DNA of 64,000 bases, from positions 72,225,379 to 72,289,378 of the forward strand of contig NC_084740.1 in assembly GCF_033978785.1 (NCBI RefSeq). Direction: 5' to 3'. Positions 1-12,395 of the stretch are shown here, piece after piece. Both the position numbers and the translations under genes were made by a program. Under the pieces are notes generated by a model. It did no database searches and was not told where the DNA came from. It was given only the letters and a program-made list of their open reading frames with translations. This stretch comes from Entelurus aequoreus. Lineage: Eukaryota; Chordata; Actinopteri; Syngnathiformes; Syngnathidae. The stretch's first letter is position 1; every line of letters begins with the position of its first letter.

Positions 1-1425
1 ATAATTAATAAACATATATAATGAATAACATTATATCATTAATAAACATATATCATTCATAAATATATTATTTTTTTCAACATATATAATTAATACATAT
101 ATTATTATTAAACATACATCATAACTAAACATATATCATTAATAAACATACATAAGGACATGACAAATAAACATATCATGAATAAACATATATCATTAAT
201 AAATATATTATTATTAAACATACATCATTAATACATATATATAATTAATAAATATATATCATTAATAATCATATAATATTAATAAAATATATCCTTAGTA
301 AACATATATAATTAACAAACATATACCATTAATAAATATATATAATTAATAAACACATATTATTAATAAATGTATCATGAATAAACATATATAATTAATA
401 AATATTTATTATTAATACATATATCATTAATAAACATATATCATTAATAAATATATTATTATCAAACATATCTCATTAAGAAATATATCATTAAGAAAAA
501 TACATCGTTATTAGATATATGTTATTAATAAACACATGTCATTAATAAACATATATCATTAATACATATATACAAATAATAATAAACATGTATTATTAAT
601 AAACATATCATTAGTGAACATATATCATTAATAAACATATATAATTTATAAACATATATTATTAATACATATATCATGAATGAACATATATCATTAATAA
701 ACATAATTAATAAACATATAGCATTAATAAACTTACATCATTAATAAATATATCATTATTAAACATATCATTTTTAAATATATATCTTTAATAAACATAT
801 ATCATGAATAAACATATACCATTAATAAACATATATTATTACTAAACATATATCATTAATACATTTATTATTATTAAACATACATCATTAATAAACATAA
901 CTAATACATATATATCTTTAATAAATATCTTATTATTAAACATATATCATTATTAAACATACATAATTAATAAACATATATCATTAATAAATATATTATT
1001 AATAAACATATATCTGTAATAAATATGTATCTCTAATAAACATATAAAATAATAAATATATTGTTATTAAACATATATCATTAATAAACATATATTAAAC
1101 ATATACCATTAATAAACATATATTATTAATACATTTATCATTAATAAACATATATTATTAATAAATATATTATTAATAAACATATATCATTAATAAACAC
1201 ATATTATTAATCATTTTATCATTAATACATATTTATCATTAGTAAACATATATTATTAACAAATATATCCTTAATAAACACATATTTTAAAAAATATATG
1301 TCCGTAATAAACATAAATGATTAATAAACATATATAATTAATAAACATATATAATTAATAAACATATATCATTAATACATATATAGATATATAAAATAAA
1401 CAAACATCTATAATAAATATATATC

Positions 1426-1428
<3 letters not shown>
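1..1428. repeat. AT-rich 17-bp minisatellite
   Basis: A degenerate tandem array whose consensus unit is about 17 bp (aataaacatatatcatt), with 17-19 bp variants and many substitutions. It runs from the window edge, so its left end is not seen. There is no coding potential. The unit length was read from adjacent copies by eye. Confidence 0.9.

Positions 1429-1489
<61 letters not shown>
1429..1489. repeat. (GT)n microsatellite
   Basis: About 30 uninterrupted GT dinucleotides directly following the AT-rich array. Confidence 0.98.
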
Positions 1490-1490
<1 letters not shown>

Positions 1491-1795
1491 TAGACGTTCA
1501 TGAGTACGTCCTTCCAAGCCTCAAGCGACAAACGCGCTGTCTAGCCAAGCGGCCCACGTCTACGCCCTCGTTAGCCGCCACAGTCGCTCGTTAGCTCCTA
1601 GTGTGGCAAATGTCACGTAAACAAGGCGAGCGCTGGAATCGTCGACTCAATTAAATGTCCTTTTTTTTGCCAGCACGACTGCACCAATTAAAGTCCGACC
1701 CGGGTCAACCATAACGTGTGGTCGTGGAGAACAGAGTTTTAGCGGCGGGTCACGAAAACGTTAGCATTCAAAGCCGCGGCTGTAGGCAACCCCCT
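1490..1795. other. Unique sequence, no gene seen
   Basis: About 300 bp of balanced, CpG-containing sequence between two AT-rich arrays. No open frame of note, no repeat structure and no recognisable transposon ends. It is single-copy within this window. Confidence 0.5.
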
Positions 1796-2365
1796 TATAA
1801 ATATATAACACACTAAATAATCTTATCAATAATACAAAAACCATAATAAATACGTAAAAAATTGATTAATATTATTTATAATACAAATACCTTAATAAAT
1901 ATACTGTATAACATAATAAATAATCTTATGAAACATACAAATACCATAATAAATACATAACACAATAAATAATACTATCAATAATACAAATACCATAATG
2001 AATATATAACACAATAAATAATACTATCAATAATACAAATACCATAATAAATATATAACACAATAAATAATCTTATGAAAAATACAAATACCATTTTAAT
2101 ATATAACACAATAAATAGTATTATCAATAATATACATATCATAATAAATATCTAACACAATAAATAAGCTTAAAGAAAATACAAATACCATAATAAATAT
2201 ATAACACAATGAATAATCTTCTAAAAATATACAAATACCATGCTAAATATACAACATAATAAAAAATCTTATAAAAAATACGAATACCATAATGAATATA
2301 TAACACAATAAATAATATTAACAATAATACAAATACTATAATAAATATATAACATAATAAATAAT
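1796..2365. repeat. ~50-bp AT-rich tandem repeat
   Basis: About eleven degenerate copies of a unit of roughly 50 bp containing acaaataccataataaat and ataacacaataaataat. Matching words recur about every 48-50 bp. A minus-strand open frame across it only reflects the lack of stops in this repeat. Confidence 0.88.
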
Positions 2366-2568
2366 ATTTCTAATAAATTAATACATAAATATATAAATAA
2401 ATACATATATACTGTGAATATATGAAATACCATAAACAAATTGTGCTGTATAAAAATGTGTTAACACAACAAATATTATTCATAATACAAATACTGAATG
2501 TTTCAAAGGGAGATGGTGTACACCACTTTGTCCAGGCTGCTCAGTCACAAATAGCTGAATAGATCATA

Positions 2569-2591
2569 GTAATAATAATAATAATAATAAT
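2569..2591. repeat. (AAT)n microsatellite
   Basis: Seven to eight AAT trinucleotides. Confidence 0.95.
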
Positions 2592-3535
2592 GGAAGGCAT
2601 CTTTTTCCACATATTAAAACTATGCAGATAATGCTTTGTTAGGGCCACAGTTTGACCCGGGAACAGACAATCTTCTGCTGTGAAAGCTCTAAGAGGCTTG
2701 CTCATTGATCCCCTCTATTAGTGGTCTATGTTGAGCTGCTCCTCCCACCTTCACCTTTCACCTCCACCACCAGATTAATCAGCTCCACTTGCACGTGCGC
2801 ACACCTGATGCCGAGCGGCGGCGGCGGCGGGGAGGTCCGTAGCGGCCGAGCGCAGGCTAATTGGCGTGGAGTCAAACGGCGGCCACACCCGGCGCGGCGG
2901 AAGGGATTTGAAAGGAGTGTAAGCGACACCTGCTAGCGTGTGTGGAAGAGTACTCCCAAATAGCAACATGCTAACATTTGTCCTACTCCTTATTTGTTCC
3001 TCATAATAACACGTTAGTTAGCCTGCGACGACGGAAGCTAACAAGCTAAATCAGATGCCACATGCCTCTGATTATTCTGTTCCTCGCATTCATTTATTTT
3101 TTTAACAAAAAGTTACAAAAAAAACCAGACGAAAAATGTAATGACTATAGTCGACCAGCAGGGGGAGTTACTCATTTACTTTCTGGATTATTGTCCTGTG
3201 TGTCGTGCCACTGGCCTGTGCAATCCTTCCTGCATCATGCACCACCAAAATAAAATCTAAAGATATAAAAAAAAAACACTCTCCAACAAGACTTTTAACG
3301 AATTTTGGAGTTCTTGCAAAATTTTGTCGGAAACATAAATGATCCGTTCAGGGCTCAAACTATCGCCATGTACGACGTCTTTTCCCTGTGATTCCATGTG
3401 TGTTTAGTGTGTTTAGCACACTACCTTTAAATGCTAACTCTGTCATTTTTTATGTAAAACTGCAATTCACAGATCCCCACTAAGGGGCGCAAAGGGGCTC
3501 AGTTTAGTTTTCATCGACTTGTGCGTCGGTTTAAG
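2592..3535. other. Unique region with GC-rich core
   Basis: Mostly unique sequence. Positions 2730-2940 are much more GC-rich than the surroundings, with a short GGC run at about 2817-2830 and E-box-like words such as cacgtg and cacctg. This could be a conserved non-coding element or a decayed CpG island. Small open frames overlap on both strands without splice or start context, so no gene is called. The stretch 3300-3535 shows nothing clear. Confidence 0.4.
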
Positions 3536-3560
3536 GCAGCGCTTCTCAATTATTTTCTAT
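3536..3560. mobile_element. Possible hAT terminus fragment
   Basis: The words gcagcgcttctcaattattt resemble the terminal inverted repeat of a fish hAT element. No partner end or target duplication is visible; the next 2 kb is satellite. Confidence 0.3.
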
Positions 3561-5640
3561 ATAATTTTATTATTTTATCAATATTGTTTTATTTTTATTA
3601 TATTATTTTTAAAATTGATTTGTTTCATAATATTATTTTATTTACAATAAACAATGTTATTTGTCTATATAATTGTTATAAGTACACCTCTGCATAACGT
3701 TGTATCCTTATTAACATAAAAAAAAGATATATAGATAAACTTACAAAAAATGTAACTTTGTTAACAATGTTTTTTGTGTTTAACATAAAATTATTTGCCT
3801 AGAATAGAAAATATATTTTTATCGACTTCAATCATTTAATAATGAAAAATAAAATTGAATGAGCTCAATAAATAGTAATGAATTCAAATTGATTATTGTA
3901 TAATTATTATTTTATTTTCATCCTATTATTTGTATAATACATTTATTTTATTGTTATTATATATTATTATAAATAGCATCATTTGTCTAAAAACGTACAC
4001 CTCTGCATAACATTGTATCCTTATTAACATAAAATAAAATAAAAAATAAGATAAACTTACAACGAATAATAACTTTCTCAACAATGTTTTTCGTTTGTAG
4101 CAGAAAATTATTTGCCTGAACTAAATATAAACATTTACCGACTTGAACCATTTAATACCGTAAAATTAAATTAAATAAACTCAATAAATAATAATTAATT
4201 CAAATTGATTATTGTATAATTATTGTTTTATTTTCATCGTATTATTTTTTACAATACATTTATTTTATTATCATTATCATATTACAAATAGCATAATTTG
4301 TCTAAAAAAGTGTTATAAGTACACCTCTGCATAACATTGTGTCCTTATTAATATTAAATAAAATAAAAAATAAGACAAACTTACAACAAATAATAACTTT
4401 ATTAACAATGTTTTTTGTGTGTAACATAAAATTATTTGCCTGAAATAAAAAATATATTTTTACCGACTTGAACCATTTAATAATGAAAAATAAATTAAAT
4501 GAACTCAATGAATAGTAATGAATTCAAATTGATTATTGTATAATTATTGTATTATTTTCATCGTATTATTTGTATAATACATTTACTTTATTGTTATTAT
4601 TTTTTATTATAAATAGCATCATTTGTCTGAAAACGTACACCTCTGCATAACATTTTATCCTTATTAACATTAAAGAAAATTAAAAATAAGATAATCTTTC
4701 AACGAATAATAACTTTATAAACAATGTTTTTTGTTTGTAACAGAAAATTATTTGCCTGAAATAAATAAAAACATTTACCGACTTGAACCATTTAATACCG
4801 CAAAATAAAATTAAATAAATTAAATAAATAATAATTAATTCAAATTGATTATTGTATAATTATTGTTTTATTTTCATCGTATTATTTTTTACAATACATT
4901 TATTTTATTATCATTATCATATTACAAATAGCATAATTTGTCTAAAAAAGTGTTACAAGTATACCTCTGCATAACATTGTGTCCTTATTAATATTAAATA
5001 AAATAAAAAATAAGACAAACTTTCAACGAATAATAACTTTATAAACAATGTTTTTTGTTTGTAACAGAAAATTATTTGCCTGAAATAAATAAAAACATTT
5101 ACCGACTTGAACCATTTAATATTGAAAAATAAAATTAAATGAACTGAATGAATAGTAATTAATTCAAATTGATTATTGTATAATTATTGTTTTATTTTCA
5201 TCATATTATTTGTATAATACTTTTATTTTATTGTTATTTTATATTATTATAGATAGCATCATTTGAAGTACACCTCTGCATAACATTGTATCCGTATAAT
5301 TTTTGACAATACATTTATTTTATTATTATTATCATATTATAAATAGCATAATTTGTCTAAAAAAGTGTTATAAGTACACCTCTGCATAACATTGTGTCCT
5401 TATCAATATTAAATAGAATCAAAAATAAGATAAACTTACAACAAATAATAACTTATTAACAATGTTTTTTGTGTGTAACAGAAAATTATTTGCCTTAAAA
5501 AAATTAAAACAATTTTTAATGACTTGAACCATTTAATACTGAAAGATAAAAATAAATAAACAATAAATAAACTCAATAAATAATAATACATTTATCAAAT
5601 TGTATATATAAAACACTGTAAACTACAAAACAATTTCATA
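3561..5640. repeat. ~320-bp AT-rich satellite, dimeric order
   Basis: The landmark cacctctgcataac (one variant) starts at 3685, 3998, 4322, 4638, 4962, 5271 and 5376, giving spacings of about 313, 324, 316, 324 and 309 bp before a truncated last step of 105 bp. Two unit types alternate: one preceded by aaacgtacac, the other by gttataagtacac. The array is therefore a higher-order repeat of about 640 bp. The unit at 5271-5376 has a large internal deletion. Non-coding. Confidence 0.88.
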
Positions 5641-5891
5641 AAACAATTTATTTTAAATGAGGAAGTCAGGATTAATGTCTACAATGGTTTAGGACAGACC
5701 TGGGCAAATTAGGGCCCGGGGGCCACATGCGGCCCGTTGAGTTTTTCAATCTGGCCCGCAGGACATTCCCAAATAATTTGTTTAGATCTTTAAGATGTAA
5801 AGTGTAGCTGCCATTATGATGTGCACTCATCTTTTCTAATGACCGTAAGTCTTCAACTATACTAAGTATTTCAATGGTTGCATGATATACT

Positions 5892-5971
5892 AGTTACTAT
5901 GGTCATCTAATTAGTTACTATGGTCATCTAATTAGTTACTATGGTCATCTAATTAGTTACTATGGTCATCT
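5892..5971. repeat. 21-bp tandem repeat in hAT
   Basis: Three full copies and one partial copy of agttactatggtcatctaat(t). The copies are nearly identical, so the expansion is probably younger than the element that contains it. Confidence 0.93.
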
Positions 5972-6075
5972 ACGTCACAGCAGCTCAGACGAGGCACCAA
6001 GCAGTGTGGGCGGGAAGCGTTTCCACAGACGCGGAAGGAGATTTTCACAACAAAGTTCTAAAGCTCAGTGATATT

Positions 6076-6130
6076 ATAATAGAATAGAATAGAATAGAAA
6101 GTACTTTATTGATCCCTGGGGGAAATTCAG
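6076..6130 (-). mobile_element. Retroelement 3' tail fragment (antisense)
   Basis: A run of aatag repeats followed by agtactttattgatccctg. Read on the minus strand this is an AATAAA-containing 3' end followed by an ATTCT microsatellite, the usual look of a fish non-LTR or SINE 3' tail. The family is not assigned. Confidence 0.5.
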
Positions 6131-6496
6131 CAAATATCAGATGTATCAGATTGTAGGTGGGTTTATTTTGTTCATATTTCACTGTTTTGTTGCGTTTCAC
6201 TTGATTGTAAAATATATCGATCGAAAGGGGGTGTGACGTTCATATTTTGTCAATATTCAGTGTTTTATCCTTCATAGAAAAATGTAGAATTCCATTACGT
6301 TTTTTTTAAGGCGGTCTGTCATAACGTTTTGAGCATTCAATCAAGACATTATTGTTATATATTAGTGTTCATAAAAATAGATATACCGGCCCCCAGACAC
6401 ATTTTTTCTCTAAATGTGGCCCCCGAGTCAAAATAATTGCCCAGGCCTGGTTTAGGAGGTCGCTTACTGTTAATAGCCGAATGTTAGCATTTTATT

Positions 6497-6564
6497 AAGG
6501 TTCGCATGTACCCTGTATAAAGGACTCCCACAGGGAGTCCTTTGTACAGGTACAAAGGAACCTA
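6497..6564. repeat. 68-bp imperfect palindrome
   Basis: The arms aaaggactccc and gggagtccttt pair perfectly around a 3-nt loop. Pairing continues outward with mismatches to aaggtt and aacct. It lies at the left edge of the modular repeat that follows and may be one terminus of that element. Confidence 0.75.
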
Positions 6565-7820
6565 TTGAAATTGTAAGGTTGATTATTATTCCGCAGCTTT
6601 GCGCACGACTTTGCCCCCCTTAACATGCTTCAAAACTCACCAAATTTTATACACACATAGAAAAACTGGGACAGCACACTTTAGTAAAAAAAAAAAAAAA
6701 CCCCAAAAATTGAAAATTGCGCTCTAGCGCCCCCTAGGAATAAAACAAAAAAAAACTGCCTGTAACTCCCACGAGGAAGGTTATAGAGACATGAAACAAA
6801 AACCTGTATGTAGGTCTCACTTAGACCTACAATTCATAATTTCACATCCTCGGGCAAAAACCTACAGGAAGTTGGCAATTTCCCCTTCAACACAAAAAAT
6901 GACTAAAAACACTAATTTTTGCCTCTTTGAGCTGTAATTTGACCCCCTTAAAATACTTCAAAACTCACCTAACTTTTTACACACATCGGGACTGGTGCAA
7001 ATTGCGATCTAAAAAAAAAACCGAACCCCAAAACTAAAAATTGCGCTCTAGCGCAATTTTTGAATAAAACAGAGACAAAACTGCTCTTCAGAGGAAAACT
7101 CAGACAAAACTGCTTTTAACTTCCGGTAGGAACGTCTTAGAGACATGAAACAAAAGCCTCTACGTAGGTCTCACTTAGACCTACATTTCATAGATTGACA
7201 TCCTTCAGCAAAAATCAACAGGACGTTTGCAATCCCTCCTTCAAAACTAACTTTTTGTTCAAACCGGTCACCTAACATCAAACATTATCTTCTCTGAGCG
7301 CGTTTGTCGTTTCAGCTTCAAAATACTACAGTAGAGAGATTGAACCCTTCTGATTAAAAGTTGACGGAAGCGTTTTAATAAGTGCTACGGTTTTGATTTT
7401 ACGAGCCTTCAAAGAAAAGAACCACTGTGCCGCAGCACCTAGGAAAAAAACACAGACACAACTTCCTCTAACTCCCAGTACGGATATCGTAGAGACATGC
7501 AACAAAAACCTCTATGTAGGTCTCACTTAGAGCTACATTTAATACACTGACATCCTTCAGCAAAAATCAACAGGAAATTGGCAATCACCCCTTCAAAACA
7601 AAAGTTTCATAAAAACACTAATTTTTGCCTCTTTGCGCTGTAATTTGACCCCCTTAAAATACTTCAAAAGTCACCAAACTTTTTACACACATCAGGACTG
7701 GCGGAAATTGCGATCTAATTAGGACCTGCCAAAATGCGGACCCGACCAACGCTGCTTGCAGCTTTAATTTTATTTGGTATTTATTTTAGATGTGTTTGCG
7801 TTGTTTCGCTGTCCCAATAC
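6565..7820. repeat. Modular dispersed repeat, ~350-bp modules
   Basis: Three related modules follow each other. Each contains a variant of taactcccagtacgg, then tagagacatgaaac, then tgtaggtctcacttagacc; landmark positions are about 6762, 7110 and 7460. Stretches such as tgcgctctagcgcc and ttgacccccttaaaatactt recur. The right edge is near gctgcttgcagctttaat at about 7750-7768. No transposase frame and no clear TSD were found. The superfamily is unknown; a non-autonomous DNA element is the best guess. Confidence 0.6.
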
Positions 7821-9265
7821 TTTTGTCCAGTGGTAGTCCTGAGTGAGACCTACATAGAGGTTTTTGTTTCGTGTCTCTACGATATTCGTACTGGGAGTTA
7901 GAGGAAGTTGTGTAGTGTACTACCTTCTCTGCGTTCTGTGCTCACGCTGGTGCTTTCTGTTTTTAAGCAGCACTCTTAAAACAACAGCAGCGGAGCAACT
8001 TTAGTGCTGCGGGTCTTTGAAGGCTCGTAAAATCAAAACGGTAGCACGTATCAAAAATCCGTACAGAACTTTTAATCAGAAGGGTTCAATCTCTCTCCTG
8101 TAGTAGTTTGAAGCCGAAACGACAAACGCGCTCAGAGGAGATAAGGTTTGATGTTTGGTGACCGGTTGTAACAAAAATTTTGTTTTGAAGGAGGAATAGC
8201 AAACTTCCTGTTGATTTTTGCTGAAGGATGTCAATCTATGAAATGTAGGTCTAGGCGAGACCTACATAGAGGTATTTGTTTCATGTCTCTAAGACGTTCC
8301 TACCGGAAGTTACAAGCAGTTTTTTTGAGTTTTCCTCTGAGGAGCAGTTTTTTCTCTGTTTTTTTCAAAAATTATGTAGAGCACAATTTTGAGTTTTGGG
8401 GTAAATAAAAACAAACTGCCTGTAACTCCCACTAGGAAGGTCGTAGAGACATGAAACAAAAAACTCTATGTAGGTCAGACTTAGACCTACAATTCATGAT
8501 TTCACATCCTCGGGCAAAAACCAACAGGAAGTTGGCAATTTCCCATTTTAGACAAAAATGTACTAAAAACACTGCTTTTTACGTCTTTGACCTCTAATTT
8601 GACCCCCTTAAAATACTTCAAAACTCACCAAAATTCTCACACACATCGGGACTGGTGGAAATTGCCATCTAAAAAAAAACCGAACCCCAAAACTCATAAT
8701 TGTGCTCTACATAATTTTTGAAAAAAACAGAGAAAATACTGCTCCTCAGAGGAAAACTCAAAAAAACTGCTTGTAACTTCCGGTAGGAACGTCTTAGAGA
8801 CATGAAACAAATACCTCTATGTAGGTCTCGCCTAGACCTACATTTCATAGATTGACATCCTTCAGCAAAAATCAACAGGAAGTTTGCTATTCCTCCTTCA
8901 AAACTAAATTTTTGTTACAACCGGTCACCAAACATCAAACGTTATCTCCTCTGAGCGCGTTTGTCGTTTCGGCTTCAAACTGCTACAGGAGAGAGATTGA
9001 ACCCTTCTGATTAAAAGTTGTGTAGGGAATTTTGATACGTGCTACGGTTTTGATTTTACGAGCCTTCAAAGACCCGCAGCACTAAAGCTGCTCCGCTGCT
9101 GTTGTTTTAAGAGTGCTGCTTAAAAGCAAAAAGCACCAGCGTGAGCACAGAACGCAGAGAAGGTAGTACACTACACAACTTCCTCTAACTCCCAGTACGA
9201 ATATCGTAGAGACACGAAACAAAAACCTCTATGTAGGTCTCACTCAGGACTACCACTGGACAAAA
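7821..9265. repeat. Large palindrome, 582-bp arms
   Basis: The left arm 7821-8402 is the reverse complement of the right arm 8684-9265, with a spacer of about 281 bp. The outer words ttttgtccagtgg and ccactggacaaaa match, as do the inner words gagttttggggt and accccaaaactc. Near-identical 65-residue open frames appear in both arms on opposite strands, which shows the high arm identity; they are not genes. The arms are made of the modules in 6565-7820, and the spacer matches about 6770-7016. Confidence 0.88.
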
Positions 9266-9285
9266 TAAAAATGTTTTTAAAAAAT

Positions 9286-9331
9286 TCAAGCGTTGACCGG
9301 TCCGCAGTTTTGAAAAGGTTGGGGACCACAG
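9286..9331. mobile_element. hAT right-terminus fragment
   Basis: The words aaaaggttggggaccacag and an upstream ccggtccgcag match the inverted end typical of fish hAT elements. The rest of the element is missing. Confidence 0.55.
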
Positions 9332-9573
9332 GTTTACGGGAGGTATTTCCTCCTTTTGCCAGCGCCGTGACTAACAAGGCGGCGACCTCTCTCTCTCTCT
9401 CTCCCCCCCGCCTGTCTCTCCATTACACCGTCCTACAGTCAACATTTCACTCACACTTGTTTGCGGCGCCGCTTGATTTATTTAGCGGCGCGGCGCCGCC
9501 GCCACACAAAGCTGTCCTCTCCATCGCTGTCTCGGCCCGTCAACCCCGTCTACCTGAAACCCCCCCCCCACCC

Positions 9574-9604
<31 letters not shown>

Positions 9605-9770
9605 ACACACACACAAAGTACACGCGATTACACCAAAATAAAGTACACTTCCCATCCATCCTTGCCTTGTTACCATGGTGATGGCAAGTAAATAAGGAAC
9701 AAATAAGGAGACTTGACGGACTCGAGGGTGCAGTGAGATTTGGGCTGTTTAGATTTCAAAATAAATTTTA
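9332..9770. other. GC-rich unique stretch with simple repeats
   Basis: Includes a CT run at 9386-9402, GGCGCC-rich sequence at 9465-9505 and unique sequence. A 136-residue plus-strand open frame starts inside the hAT fragment and runs through the CT, poly-C and CA tracts, so it is not credible as a gene. Confidence 0.5.
9560..9614. repeat. Poly-C plus (CA)n tract
   Basis: About 30 cytosines with one interruption, followed directly by twelve CA dinucleotides. Confidence 0.97.
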
Positions 9771-12320
9771 GCATTTTATCACGCTAACATTAGCGTGGTT
9801 AGCTTTTTTAAATAGCTAATCTAACAGGCCTTTCATATATTTCGGTTTTTCAATAATGCTAACTGTTAGCATGTTATCTTTTTTAGCTCATTCTGCAGGT
9901 ATACACCTCAGCGTCAAGCATTTTGTTACTTGATGAATATCTGTCACAATGCTAGCATTTTCTTGTAGCTAATTTTGTAGGTAAACACCTTGGTTATATT
10001 TTGGTACTTGATCATGCTAATTTTAGCATGCTAGCAGCATTTTAAACACATTTGATCAGGTATGCACCTCAGAGTAATATATTTTGGTACTTGACAAATG
10101 TTACAGTTAGCATTTTATCACGCTAACATTAGCGTGGTTAGCTTTTTTAAATAGCTAATCTAACAGGCCTTTCATATATTTCGGTTTTTCAATAATGCTA
10201 ATGCTAATGTTAGCATCGTACTGTTAGCATGCTATCTTTTTTAGCTCATTCTGCAGGTATACACCTCAGCGTCAAGCATTTTGTTACTTGATGAATATCT
10301 GTCACAATGCTAGCATTTTCTTGTAGCTAATTTTGTAGGTAAACACCTTAGTTATATTTTGGTACTTGATCATGCTAATTTTAGCATGCTAGCAGCATTT
10401 TAAACACATTTGATCAGGTATGCACCTCAGAGTAATATATTTTGGTACTTGACAAATGTTACAGTTAGCATTTTATCACGCTAACATTAGCGTGGTAGCT
10501 TTTTTTAATAGCTAATCCAACAGGCCTTTCATATATTTCGGTATTTCAATAATGCTAACTGTTAGCATGTTAGCATAGTATTGTTAGCCTCCTATCTTTT
10601 TTAGCTCATTCTGCAGATATACACCTGAGCGTCAAACATTTTGTTACTTGATGAATATATGTTAGTATGCTAGCTTTTTCTTTTAGCTAATTTTGTAGGT
10701 AATCACCTCAGTCTTAATTTGGTACTTAACCATGCTAATGTTAGCATGCTAGCATTTTAAACATGTACACACCTCAGAGTAATATAATTACTTGACAAAT
10801 GTTACAGTTGGCATTTTAGCATGCTAACATTAGCGTGCTAGCTATTTATTTTAAGCTAATTCAGCAGGTATACTGTACATCTCCGTTTAATATATTTTGG
10901 TATTTTATTAATGCTAATGCTTAGCATGTTAGCATAGTAGTGTTAGCATGCTAGCCTTTTTTCTTAGCTAATTTTGTAGGTATACAATTGAGTCATATTT
11001 AGGTACTTAATTCCTGTTAACGTTAGCATGCTAGCTTTTTAACCACATTATTCAGGTACACACTTCAAACTAATATATGTTGTTTCTCGACAAAGGTTAC
11101 AAATGGCATTTTATCGCGCTACCATTAGCATGTTAGCTTTTTTAGCTAATTTAATTAAATTTTTGATATTTGTTATCAATGCTAACTGTTAGAATGTTAC
11201 CATAGTACTGTTAGCATGCACATTTTTATGTGTGCTAATTTTGCAAGTATACGCCTCAGCGTCAAAATGTTGTTACTTGACAGCTGTTAGCATGCTAGCT
11301 TTTTATTTTGGCTAATTTTGTAGGTATACAATTGAGTCATATTTTGGTACTTAACTCCTGTTAACGTTAGCATGCTAGCTTTTTAAACACATTTTTCAGG
11401 CGCACAACTCAAACTAATATATGTTCTTTTTCGACAAATGTTACAAATAGGATTTTATCGCGCTACCATTAGCATGTTAGCTTTTTTAGCTAATTTAATT
11501 TAATTTTCGATATTTGTTATCAATGCTAACCGTTAGAATGTTACCATAGTACTGTTAGCATGCACATTTTTTTTGTGTGCTAATTTTGCAAGTATACGCC
11601 TCAGCGTCAAAATGTTACTTGACAGCTGTTAGCATGCTAGCTTTTTATTTTGGCTAATTTTGTAGGTATACAATTGAGTCATATTTTGGTACTTAACTCC
11701 TGTTAACGTTAGCATGCTAGCTTTTTAAACACATTTTTCAGGCGCACACCTCAAACTAATATATGTTCTTTTTCGACAAATGTTACAAATAGGATTTTAT
11801 CGCGCTACCATTAGCATGTTAGCTTTTTTAGCTAATTTAATTTAATTTTCGATATTTGTTATCAATGCTAACTGTTAGAATGTTACCATAGTACTGTTAG
11901 CATGCACATTTTTTTGTGCTAATTTTGCAAGTATACGCCTCAGCGTCAAAATGTTGTTACTTGACAGCTGTTAGCATGCCAGCTTTTTATTTTGGCTAAT
12001 TTTGTAGGTATACAATTGAGTCATATTTTGGTACTTAACTCCTGTTAACGTTAGCATGCTAGCTTTTTAAACACATTTTTCAGGCGCACACCTCAAACTA
12101 ATATGTGTTCTTTTTCGACAAATGTTACAAATAGCATTTTATCGCGCTACCATTAGCATGTTAGCTTTTTTAGCTAATTTAATTTAATTTTCGATATTTG
12201 TTATCAATGCTAACCGTTAGAATGTTACCATAGTTCTGTTAGCATGCACATTTTTTTTGTGTGCTAATTTTGAAAGTATACGCTTCAGCGTCAAAATGTT
12301 GTTACTTGACAGCTGTTAGC

Positions 12321-12395
12321 TCTGTGAGCGCTTTGAGTATCTAACAATAGAAAAAGCGCGATATAAATCTAATCCATTATTATTATTATTATTAT
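12321..12395 (+). mobile_element. Retroelement 3' tail inside satellite (copy 1)
   Basis: The words tgtgagcgctttgagtatc and gcgcgatataaatctaatcc ending in an ATT microsatellite are the usual 3' end of fish L2-like LINEs and the SINEs that use them. It joins a truncated satellite unit directly to tagtactgttagcatgcac. The same insertion with the same flanks is present at 14041. Confidence 0.75.

Larger units (their letters stand above)
5695..6449. mobile_element. Intact non-autonomous hAT element (755 bp)
   Basis: The left end cagacctgggcaaatta pairs with the right end taattgcccaggcctg as an imperfect terminal inverted repeat. The element is flanked by a perfect 8-bp TSD, gtttagga, at 5687-5694 and 6450-6457, the size made by hAT transposases. 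There is no transposase frame. It carries a 21-bp tandem repeat and a LINE-tail insertion inside. Confidence 0.93.

Noticed and set aside
8211..8875. Two copies of a 65-residue protein gene
   Set aside because: They are the two arms of the palindrome read in opposite directions, made of non-coding repeat modules.
9271..9681. 136-codon frame rich in Pro and His
   Set aside because: Starts in a transposon remnant and runs through CT, poly-C and CA tracts.
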